A stretch of 64,000 bases of DNA, taken from the NCBI GenBank assembly GCA_021796215.1, contig JAJYOK010000005.1, forward strand, positions 112,521 to 176,520. The letters run 5' to 3'. Positions within the stretch are counted from its first letter, which is position 1; each line of letters starts with the position of its first letter. Of this stretch, positions 42,937 through 50,408 are shown piece after piece. The notes beneath the pieces are model-generated. The model had not been told where the DNA came from. It was given only the letters and a program-made list of their open reading frames with translations, and searched no databases. Both the position numbers and the translations under genes were made by a program. The DNA is from Bacteroidota bacterium. GTDB taxonomy: Bacteria; Bacteroidota; Ignavibacteria; UBA10030; UBA8401.

Positions 42937-43203
42937 TCATTGCTGGCTTTTCAACCGTTCCCGCGTCGCATCCTGATCTTTCTGTGCCTGAGCAAGCTCG
43001 GCTTGTTTCGCGGCAATTTGATTTTCAAGATCGGATTTCTCCGCCTTCTTTGCGTCTACAGCTTTCTGCAAAGAAGCAACTTCAGCTTTCAGCGATTCAA
43101 GCTGAGCAAGTTCTTCTTCGCTCGGACTGCTGCTGCAGCCGACAACCGTCAGCGTTCCCGCAAGCACGACAGCCGCTATACTCGCTTTCACTATATTCTT
43201 CAT
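42937..43203 (-). CDS. Small coiled-coil lipoprotein (Lpp-like)
   Basis: An 88-residue lipoprotein. The signal peptide ends in a lipobox TVVGCSSS (Cys about 23). The mature part is one continuous heptad coiled coil (QLESLKAEVASLQKAVDAKK onward) ending RERLKSQQ. It is similar in size and layout to Braun-type lipoproteins, though without a terminal Lys. ATG 43203 is chosen because AGAGGA lies 7 nt upstream; ATGs at 43209 and 43239 are less well placed. It is followed by the LysM protein gene. Confidence 0.85.
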   Translation of the reverse strand: MKNIVKASIAAVVLAGTLTVVGCSSSPSEEELAQLESLKAEVASLQKAVDAKKAEKSDLENQIAAKQAELAQAQKDQDATRERLKSQQ

Positions 43204-43393
43204 GTTCATGTCCTCTAGCTGTGATACGAATACCTGCATAGTTTATACGTTATAAGAATAATAACAAAATGTGCGCCACAAGTCAAGAAAAAAACTCATG
43301 GTTACTGCTAAGATTAAGCAAAATTCATATACCCTCCATTACTTTACATTTGCACCTGTTATAATGAACAACATCTTTTTCTCGTGCGTTCCT

Positions 43394-44113
43394 TTACAGC
43401 AAACCGCGGTCGGCAAAGCTTGTATAAGAGTTACCCGCAATGATGATATGATCATGGACAGGAATTCCCACAACTTTGCTCGCTTCAACAATTTGCTTTG
43501 TTATCGAAATGTCTTCCTGGCTTGGTTCAGGATTTCCACTCGGATGATTATGCAATAGGATAACGCTCGCCGCCGATTCTACAATTGCCGAACGAAACAC
43601 TTCACGGGGGTGTGTCAAAGACGAATTTAATAATCCACGGGTAACGGTGATTTCCTTCATAATGCGGTTTGCGCTGTTCAAGAGAAGTACGATGAACATT
43701 TCCTGTTTCATATCACGAAGGCGCGGAATGAAACGCTCTGCAACATCATCGGGCGTCCGAATATTGTGCCGCTCTTCTTCCGGCAATGAATGCAGGCGGC
43801 GCGCCAATTCAAACGCAGCAACAATAGAAACCGCACGCGCCTCGCCGATACCTTTAAAATGCTGCAAATCGCCCACACTTAATCCGGCGATTGCACGAAG
43901 ATTTTTATATTCAACAAGAAGCCGCTTGGCAAGGTCAACCGCCGTAATTTTTCCTGTCCCTGAACCAATGAGAATCGCAAGCAGTTCCGCTTCCGTTAAA
44001 GCATCGGAGCCGGCATTAATCAATTTTTCTCGCGGGCGTTCGCTTTCGGGCCAGTCTTTTATTTTTGTGTGATATGAGGAAGATTCATCAACAGCAAGTT
44101 TTTCACGCGGCAT
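43394..44113 (-). CDS. radC: RadC-family JAMM/MPN+ protein
   Basis: A 239-residue RadC/DUF2466 protein. An N-terminal helix-hairpin-helix region (IAGLSVGDLQHFKGIGEARA) is followed by a JAB/MPN+ metalloprotease-like domain with HNHPSGNPEPSQED (His188, His190, Asp201 as zinc ligands). Length and motif spacing are standard. Despite the name, a DNA repair role is not established for the family. It begins 20 nt after the periplasmic-binding-like gene and may be cotranscribed with it. Confidence 0.94.
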   Translation of the reverse strand: MPREKLAVDESSSYHTKIKDWPESERPREKLINAGSDALTEAELLAILIGSGTGKITAVDLAKRLLVEYKNLRAIAGLSVGDLQHFKGIGEARAVSIVAAFELARRLHSLPEEERHNIRTPDDVAERFIPRLRDMKQEMFIVLLLNSANRIMKEITVTRGLLNSSLTHPREVFRSAIVESAASVILLHNHPSGNPEPSQEDISITKQIVEASKVVGIPVHDHIIIAGNSYTSFADRGLL

Positions 44114-44133
44114 AAGTTTTCCATTGAAGGATA

Positions 44134-46161
44134 TTAGGGAGCAGATGGATTTTTCTTATATTCGAATTCTCCGATTTTTGAAACCTTCCCTTTTTTATAT
44201 TGCAGCATCGTAAGCCATGAATTCACCCGGTCTTCGGTAAGAGAAATCCGCGAATGAAATCCTTGATAGTTTGAAACCTGCGAGAGCAGTTCGGTCACCA
44301 TTTCTCTCGATGTGCCTCCCTGCTCAATCACATGTAACAGTAATTCCATCGTGTCATATCCGAACAGTACGTTATCATCCGGCATACGCCCGGTCGCAGC
44401 AAGAAACTTTCCTGCAAACTGATTGTATTCAAATGAATCTTCCACCCAGCGATCCGAATTAAATATGGCACCATCGGCATAGCGTTTGTTTAGATCAAGC
44501 TCATTCGGATCATTCCATTCGCCTGAACCGAGAATTGTCGTTCGAATATTATAGTATGTCATCTGCGATGTAATGATACCGATTTCGCTGCTGTTCGTAA
44601 TCGGACAATAAACTGCCTGCATTGCAGTGACCGGATACTGCAAGCTGTCAACATCAACGCCTGTTTTCCGGGTAGGGATCTGAAGAGAATCGAGAATAAG
44701 CTTTCCGTTGACCGGAAATAAATCTGATGCGAAGACTTCACTGCCGTTCGCCATTAATGAATCAACAAGCGATTGACGTACGCCGGCAGCGTGCAAGCGG
44801 CGAATAATTTCTCCATATGGCAGCCTGCCGACAAACGAAACAGAATACGCAGCGTTGAACCCAGCAATGTCATTTCGCATTGCTCGGAACAACGAACGCA
44901 AATCTGTTGCTCCCTGAGTATACCTCTGCTGAGAAATAATCGTCGCACCAAGGCGCACCGCTTCCGCAACAAAAGAATCGGCCATTGCACTGCTTGGCAT
45001 ACTTGCCGGAGCAATAACACCGAGGTTTTTGTATCCCAATTTCAACACAGCGTATTGCGCCATAAGTTTACCGCGTGTTGCATAATCGGGATTAGCCTGA
45101 AAAACATACTTGCTGATCGAAGCAATGCCGTCGTCAGTTGCAGTCGGAGAGATCATTGGAATGCGCTGAGGACTTACAAATTTCGCAACGGCAGAAACAA
45201 CATTGCTGAAGATCGGTCCTACAATTGCCACAACATTGCTGTCGGAAAACCACGGACGCACGGCATTCATTGCGATAATGGCGTCGTGCTCGGAATCCTG
45301 AACATCAAGCTTGACTGTCGTTCCGTTTTGCCCGATGCGTGTGTTGTATGCATCAACAGCGAATTTGATCCCATCATACATTTCTTCCGCTAAGGTTTTT
45401 TCCCGCGTCAGAGCCGGCTGCATGCGCATCAACGGAAGAATGACGCCGACTTTGATAAAACCTTTGTTCTCAAAACGAGCGAGAAGTGTCCGCGCTTGTT
45501 TGGCAAGCATCGGTTCATCATTTTGTGAAGCAATTGTTGTTGCTTCTGCAATTGCTTCCTGCTTGTTTCCTTTTTGCCATTTTTTTTCTGCGCCATACAG
45601 TGACAATAAAAGCATCGTGTGTTTCGTGCGGGCTAACGAGGTCAACGCAGCGATCTCGCCAGACGACAAATATTGTGTAGCAAGATTATCTAGAAGCTGC
45701 TGCGCTCGGACAATATTTTTTCTGTTTGTGCCGTAATCGAGCACGAAAAGCATTTCCTGCGCTGCATCGAGATATGAACTCAGCGCGTAGTCATCAATTC
45801 CAATCGTATAGTGAGCATCTTCAACATACAGGCTTGCGGGAAATTCGTTGAGGAAATTTTTCAGCAATTGAATTGACGGATAATATTGCCGCTCTTGATA
45901 GAGCGCTTTCGCCCCCATAATCATTGCCGCCGTTGTTCGCTGATTGTGCGGCTTCTCTTGAAAAATTTTCTGAAATGTCTCGTACGCTTCAGCGTAATCT
46001 TTCTGCACAAATTGGCGGACGCCGATAAGAAACTGGCTTTCCGCAAAATTGTTGTATAACATATTTTGCTGGGCGCTGGCGGCAGTCACGGCTAACGTGA
46101 AAAGCGAACTGATGAGAACACAGCAACGAGCAATGTGAAATTTTCTGAGAGAATCAACCAT
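44134..46161 (-). CDS. Periplasmic-binding-fold protein with N-terminal TPR-like repeats
   Basis: A 675-residue exported protein. Signal peptide about 1-31 (ISSLFTLAVTAASAQ). Tetratricopeptide-like helices cover about 40-230 (FVQKDYAEAYETFQKIFQEK, YPSIQLLKNFLNEFP). A type-1 periplasmic binding fold of the branched-chain amino acid/LppC type follows: KVGVILPLMRMQPALTREK, AIVGPIFSNVVSAVAKFV, PMISPTATD. The TPR plus binding-fold layout resembles LpoA, an activator of penicillin-binding proteins; a cell-wall role is inferred. ATG 46161 is chosen because GAGG lies 6 nt upstream and the signal peptide then starts normally. Confidence 0.88.
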   Translation of the reverse strand: MVDSLRKFHIARCCVLISSLFTLAVTAASAQQNMLYNNFAESQFLIGVRQFVQKDYAEAYETFQKIFQEKPHNQRTTAAMIMGAKALYQERQYYPSIQLLKNFLNEFPASLYVEDAHYTIGIDDYALSSYLDAAQEMLFVLDYGTNRKNIVRAQQLLDNLATQYLSSGEIAALTSLARTKHTMLLLSLYGAEKKWQKGNKQEAIAEATTIASQNDEPMLAKQARTLLARFENKGFIKVGVILPLMRMQPALTREKTLAEEMYDGIKFAVDAYNTRIGQNGTTVKLDVQDSEHDAIIAMNAVRPWFSDSNVVAIVGPIFSNVVSAVAKFVSPQRIPMISPTATDDGIASISKYVFQANPDYATRGKLMAQYAVLKLGYKNLGVIAPASMPSSAMADSFVAEAVRLGATIISQQRYTQGATDLRSLFRAMRNDIAGFNAAYSVSFVGRLPYGEIIRRLHAAGVRQSLVDSLMANGSEVFASDLFPVNGKLILDSLQIPTRKTGVDVDSLQYPVTAMQAVYCPITNSSEIGIITSQMTYYNIRTTILGSGEWNDPNELDLNKRYADGAIFNSDRWVEDSFEYNQFAGKFLAATGRMPDDNVLFGYDTMELLLHVIEQGGTSREMVTELLSQVSNYQGFHSRISLTEDRVNSWLTMLQYKKGKVSKIGEFEYKKNPSAP

Positions 46162-46189
46162 TAGATGCCTCATCTTTTCCCAAAGTTTT

Positions 46190-47878
46190 TCAAAAGTCGC
46201 GTCGAAGCGAGCGAACGCCCATTGCATGTGCCGTGAGCGACACGAGCGCTGTTAATAAAGCAAGCACCGCTGTTGCGATGATAATGACAACCGCATGAAA
46301 TTGCTCATTGAAATACATTGCGCGAAAGAACAATACTAAAGGAACGAAAAAAATTGAAATAATAAAAACGAGATATGTCAAACTCAAAAGGAATGTCAGC
46401 GTTGCGCCTTGCGACGAGGCAATGCGAATCGGGTTCTTCTCGGTATAATTTGAAAAATACGCGCCAAGTCCGAAGTTCAGGCTTGCAAGACAAACCATCG
46501 CCAGCGCCATGACGGCAACAGACAGTCTCATAAGCATCGGAAACCCTCTGAACGGAATGCCGGAAATCACCGCCGTGCATAAGCTCACGATAACGAGCGG
46601 CAGAAGAAGGATGAGGAATTTTGTCCAATACACAGATTGAATACGCAAGGGCGACGAACGCAATGTCCAGTATGCTGTCCCCTCAAGGCTCATCATCGGA
46701 AATGCAAACCGCAGCGCGATGGAAGTCATCAAGAAAATGTTGAATGTCAACAGCACCAGATAAATTGCTGCGCGCCACTGCGGGCGCTGGAGCGTCACAT
46801 CAAGCGCGCCGACGCTGGAAAGAAAAACGATCACCAGCACCATCATAATGGAAAAATGAATCCATTGACTCGGCTCGCGGAAGAATTGCCAGAACTCTTT
46901 TTTCAGCAACACTTCCGTTTGCGGCTCAAAATGTGAATGCTGTTCGAATGAGAGAAAGGATTTTTTTGCGGACTTCGATTTGAAAGAGAACAAACGCAGC
47001 GTCAACGACGTCAACCATCCGCTGTAATATAATTTATTGCCGGCCGCAAGCATGAACATGAACGAGGCGATGCTCGCACAAAGAAGCAGCAGCCAATAAC
47101 CGGCAACAATGTCAAACCTTCCGGCGATGACAAAGTAAAGAATCTGTGCCGCCCAATAATTCGGCAGCATTTTTGTCAACGGCGGATCGAGGTGGCCGAA
47201 ATACAAATTCACATTGGGATAGTATTTCATCACTTCCTGAACCAAATGCACCGGACTGGTTACCGTGAAATAAAGAACAATTTGCAGAAAATAAAAAACG
47301 ATTAATGCTGCAAGAAGCCCCTTCACACTCACTTTCTCCGCAAGTTTAAGAAGGAGAAGAAGCACGATCACTGCTAAACATCCCGCCAGCAGCATGAACG
47401 GCACAAGCACGCCGAACATTGCAAAAAGATAGAAATACCACGGCATTCCGAAATATGAGCCGTAGCCAAGCAGCACCGAAAGTCCGGCGAGAAACAGTGT
47501 GCCCGAGCTGTAAAAAAAATTGTCAAGGAACTTGATGATAAAAATATTAAGATGCGAAACGGGCGATGTTAAGAGAAAATGCACTTCCGGCGAACGAAAC
47601 ATCGTCGAATATGAAACGACCATGTTGCCGAGATTGATTGCGAGAAAAAAAACAAAGAGCGCCATCGCAATGAAGCGGTGAAAAAGAAATAATCCCACCT
47701 GAACATGCTGCAGTAAATACGCAGTGGTAAACCGAGCGAAGAAAAAACCACCAACGGCAAATGAACCGAACACCACAAACGATGCCGCATTTTTAATCAC
47801 AGACTGCATACTGCGGGCCGTCGTCACCTTCCAAAACATTTTTGTTTTGAAAAGAATTATGTGAAATAAAAGTGCCAT
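46190..47878 (-). CDS. ABC-exporter permease (ABC-2-like)
   Basis: A 562-residue polytopic membrane protein with about 12 hydrophobic helices, for example MALFVFFLAINLGNMVVSYS and LIVFYFLQIVLYFTV. It carries an ABC-2-like loop, MFRSPEVHFLLTSPVSHLNI, that is common in exporters of this kind. A cytoplasmic stretch FEQHSHFEPQTEVLLKKEFW separates the two halves. Its gene follows the ATPase gene at 47942-48661 with a 31-nt palindrome between them. Substrate unknown. Confidence 0.85.
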   Translation of the reverse strand: MALLFHIILFKTKMFWKVTTARSMQSVIKNAASFVVFGSFAVGGFFFARFTTAYLLQHVQVGLFLFHRFIAMALFVFFLAINLGNMVVSYSTMFRSPEVHFLLTSPVSHLNIFIIKFLDNFFYSSGTLFLAGLSVLLGYGSYFGMPWYFYLFAMFGVLVPFMLLAGCLAVIVLLLLLKLAEKVSVKGLLAALIVFYFLQIVLYFTVTSPVHLVQEVMKYYPNVNLYFGHLDPPLTKMLPNYWAAQILYFVIAGRFDIVAGYWLLLLCASIASFMFMLAAGNKLYYSGWLTSLTLRLFSFKSKSAKKSFLSFEQHSHFEPQTEVLLKKEFWQFFREPSQWIHFSIMMVLVIVFLSSVGALDVTLQRPQWRAAIYLVLLTFNIFLMTSIALRFAFPMMSLEGTAYWTLRSSPLRIQSVYWTKFLILLLPLVIVSLCTAVISGIPFRGFPMLMRLSVAVMALAMVCLASLNFGLGAYFSNYTEKNPIRIASSQGATLTFLLSLTYLVFIISIFFVPLVLFFRAMYFNEQFHAVVIIIATAVLALLTALVSLTAHAMGVRSLRRDF

Positions 47879-47897
47879 TACGTTGCGTGCTCTGGAA

Positions 47898-47928
47898 GAT
47901 GCCCGACACCTTAAAGGTGCCGGGCATC
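47898..47928. repeat. 31-nt palindrome family member, inside an ABC operon
   Basis: Left arm GATGCCCGACACCT, loop TAA, right arm AGGTGCCGGGCATC; one mismatched or wobble pair depending on strand. It lies between the ATPase and permease genes, which are transcribed in the same direction, so it would be carried in their shared mRNA. Confidence 0.85.
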
Positions 47929-47941
47929 TGGAAAAAACATA

Positions 47942-48661
47942 TTACTTTGTCAGTTCAAGGAACACTGATTCTAGTTTACCGTCGAATTTGGATTTGTGAT
48001 GGTGCAAATTTTCTTTCGTATCGAGAAAAATCAGCCTGCCGTCTTTGATAATGCCGATACGGTCGCATAATTCCTCAACGATTTCCATGTTGTGCGTGGA
48101 CATGAACACTGTAACACCTTCACGTGATTTTTGCCGCAACGAATCTTTCACGATGCGCGCGCTTCGCGGATCAAGCCCGACCATCGGTTCGTCAATGATA
48201 ATCGTGCGCGGCGAATGAACAAATGCAGCGGCGATCGTAATTCTCTGCCGCATGCCTTGTGAATAATCTTCCGTCCGTTTATCCACCCATTCACCAATTT
48301 CAAAATGCTCCACGGTCTTTTCAATTTCGCGGCGAATTGTTTCCTTCGGCATTTTAAATAAGCCGCCGATGTAATACAGAAATTCACGCCCCGTTAATTT
48401 ATCATAGAGAAACGGCTGATCAGGAATATACCCGAATGTGGATTTCGCGTCCAGCGGCTGGTTTTGAATATCGAACCCGTTCATAGTAACAGAACCGGAC
48501 GTCGGCGCGAATAATCCCGTCATCATTTTGATCGTCGTCGTTTTTCCTGCGCCATTGGGACCGAGAAACCCGAAGAATTCTCCGTCGGGAATTTCAAGAG
48601 AAAGATTATTCACAGCTGTGAACGAACCGAATCTCTTCGTAAGATGCGCTAATTTAATCAT
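47942..48661 (-). CDS. ABC transporter ATP-binding protein
   Basis: A 239-residue ATPase subunit. Walker A GPNGAGKTTTI (34-44), Q-loop FGYIPDQPFLYDKL, signature DYSQGMRQRI, Walker B TIIIDEPMVGLD and the switch histidine MSTHNME are all intact. This subclass (CcmA/NatA-like) drives ABC-2 exporters. It pairs with the permease gene downstream. Confidence 0.95.
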   Translation of the reverse strand: MIKLAHLTKRFGSFTAVNNLSLEIPDGEFFGFLGPNGAGKTTTIKMMTGLFAPTSGSVTMNGFDIQNQPLDAKSTFGYIPDQPFLYDKLTGREFLYYIGGLFKMPKETIRREIEKTVEHFEIGEWVDKRTEDYSQGMRQRITIAAAFVHSPRTIIIDEPMVGLDPRSARIVKDSLRQKSREGVTVFMSTHNMEIVEELCDRIGIIKDGRLIFLDTKENLHHHKSKFDGKLESVFLELTK

Positions 48662-48675
48662 CGTCTCTCACCAAG

Positions 48676-48745
48676 GAGAAATTGAAAATGGAAGATGAAA
48701 AATGTAAAACAATATCGGGTATTCCATTTACCATTCCACTTACTC
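48676..48745. repeat. 7-nt periodic degenerate repeat, 10 units
   Basis: Heptamers GAGAAAT, TGAAAAT, GGAAGAT, GAAAAAT, GTAAAAC, AATATCG, GGTATTC, CATTTAC, CATTCCA, CTTACTC. The purine-rich first half is answered by a pyrimidine-rich second half, giving a loose hairpin. It fills the gap between the ABC ATPase and guaA genes. Confidence 0.7.
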
Positions 48746-50305
48746 CCATTCAATCGTAGCCGGCGGCTTCGAGCTGATATCATACACCACACGATTAACG
48801 CCGCGAACTTCGTTAATAATCCGATTCGAAATTATTCCAAGCACATTGTACGGCAAATGCGCCCAGTCCGCCGTCATTCCGTCAACGCTTGTAACGGCAC
48901 GAATGGCAATGGTATTTTCGTACGTCCGCTCATCTCCCATCACGCCGACGGATTGCACCGGAAGCAGCACGGCGAACGCCTGCCATACTTCATCGTACAA
49001 ATTGCTGCGGCGAAGCTCGTCAAGAAAAATATCGTCGGCACTGCGGAGAATTTCCAGACGCTCCGGCGTTATTTCGCCGAGAACGCGAATCGCCAATCCG
49101 GGACCGGGAAACGGATGACGCATCAACAGCGATTCCGGCAAACCTAACGCGCGCCCAACCTCGCGCACTTCATCCTTAAATAATTCTCTGAACGGCTCAA
49201 TCAATTTCAAATTCATTTTCTCCGGCAATCCGCCGACATTATGGTGCGATTTGATTGTTGCCGAAGGCCCTTTGAACGAAGTTGATTCGATGACATCCGG
49301 ATACAAAGTTCCTTGCGCGAGAAATGCCGCGCCATCCGTGCCGCCTTTGGCGCCACGTTCCGCCTTCTTGGCTTCAACTTCGAATAAATCAATGAACGTT
49401 TTGCCGATAATTTTCCGCTTTTGTTCCGGATTGCTCACACCTTTCAGTCTCTCCAGAAATATTCCCGTTCCATCAACAAAATCGAGCGCAATATGGAACT
49501 GATCGCGGAATGTTTTCACCACCTGCGCACTTTCGCCGCGGCGCATCACGCCGTTGTCAATGTGAATGCAAAACAACTGGCTGCCGATCGCTTTATGAAG
49601 CAGCACCGCCGCGACAGACGAATCAACTCCGCCGCTTAGCGCACAAAGCACTTTCTTGGAGCCAACCTTCGCCCGGATTTCTTCAATTGAGCGTTCAATA
49701 AATGACGCAGCATTCCAATCACCCGTGCAGCCGCAAATCTCAAAAAGAAAATTGCCGAGTATCTTCTTCCCTTCTTTTGTGTGCATCACCTCCGGATGAA
49801 ACTGCACACCGAAGATTTTCTTCGTCTCGTTGCGGATTGCACAGATCGGTGCATTCTCTGAATGGGCAATCGGCTGAAATCCCGGCGGGAGTTTTGTGAG
49901 CGAATCGCCGTGACTCATCCACACATCGGTTGCGCGTTCAACATCTTTGAATATTCCGTTCGGAGAATCAACAATCAGCTTCGCCCTGCCGAATTCGCGC
50001 CGCGCCGCTTTATCAACTTCTCCGCCGAGCTGAAATGCAATGAGCTGCAGCCCGTAGCAAATTCCCAGCACAGGAACTCCGAGATCGAAAATTCTTTTGT
50101 CGGAAATCGGCGCACCTGCTGCATACACGCTTGAAGGTCCGCCGGAAAGAATTATGCCTTTCGGAGAAAACTCTTTGACCTTTTCAATTGAAATGTTGAA
50201 AGGATGAATTTCACAATAAACGTGCAGCTCACGCACTCTCCGGGCTATAAGCTGTGTGTACTGCGAGCCGTAATCGAGAATGAGTATGTTTTCCTGATGT
50301 TCCAA
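48740..50305 (-). CDS. guaA: GMP synthase (glutamine-hydrolysing)
   Basis: A 521-residue, full-length GuaA converting XMP to GMP. The class I amidotransferase domain has [33 protein letters not shown] (nucleophile Cys) and FGVQFHPEV. The ATP pyrophosphatase domain has [20 protein letters not shown]. The C-terminal dimerisation domain ends PPATIEWE, as in the family. The gene is flanked on both sides by heptamer-repeat DNA. Confidence 0.97.
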   Translation of the reverse strand: MEHQENILILDYGSQYTQLIARRVRELHVYCEIHPFNISIEKVKEFSPKGIILSGGPSSVYAAGAPISDKRIFDLGVPVLGICYGLQLIAFQLGGEVDKAARREFGRAKLIVDSPNGIFKDVERATDVWMSHGDSLTKLPPGFQPIAHSENAPICAIRNETKKIFGVQFHPEVMHTKEGKKILGNFLFEICGCTGDWNAASFIERSIEEIRAKVGSKKVLCALSGGVDSSVAAVLLHKAIGSQLFCIHIDNGVMRRGESAQVVKTFRDQFHIALDFVDGTGIFLERLKGVSNPEQKRKIIGKTFIDLFEVEAKKAERGAKGGTDGAAFLAQGTLYPDVIESTSFKGPSATIKSHHNVGGLPEKMNLKLIEPFRELFKDEVREVGRALGLPESLLMRHPFPGPGLAIRVLGEITPERLEILRSADDIFLDELRRSNLYDEVWQAFAVLLPVQSVGVMGDERTYENTIAIRAVTSVDGMTADWAHLPYNVLGIISNRIINEVRGVNRVVYDISSKPPATIEWE

Positions 50306-50310
50306 AGTAG

Positions 50311-50373
50311 GTGTTAGGTTTAAGGTTTAAGATTCAGGATTCAAAGTAACCGGTAATCGGTAATTGATAATTT
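50311..50373. repeat. 7-nt periodic degenerate repeat, 9 units
   Basis: Heptamers GTGTTAG, GTTTAAG, GTTTAAG, ATTCAGG, ATTCAAA, GTAACCG, GTAATCG, GTAATTG, ATAATTT in unbroken register. It lies upstream of guaA and runs into the double-hairpin repeat at 50371. Confidence 0.75.
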
Positions 50374-50408
50374 GCGCCCAAGGCGCATCCGCCGTTATCT
50401 GGCGGAGT
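50371..50408. repeat. Double-hairpin repeat TTTGCGCC type, copy 2
   Basis: Hairpin 1 GCGCC/GGCGC and hairpin 2 TCCGCC/GGCGGA, separated as in the copy at 41023. It abuts the stop codon of the GH18 gene on the minus strand and could act in 3'-end formation. Confidence 0.65.

Noticed and set aside
47898..47928. Terminator between the ABC ATPase and permease genes
   Set aside because: The hairpin has no T run, belongs to a dispersed palindrome family, and the genes on both sides form one functional pair.
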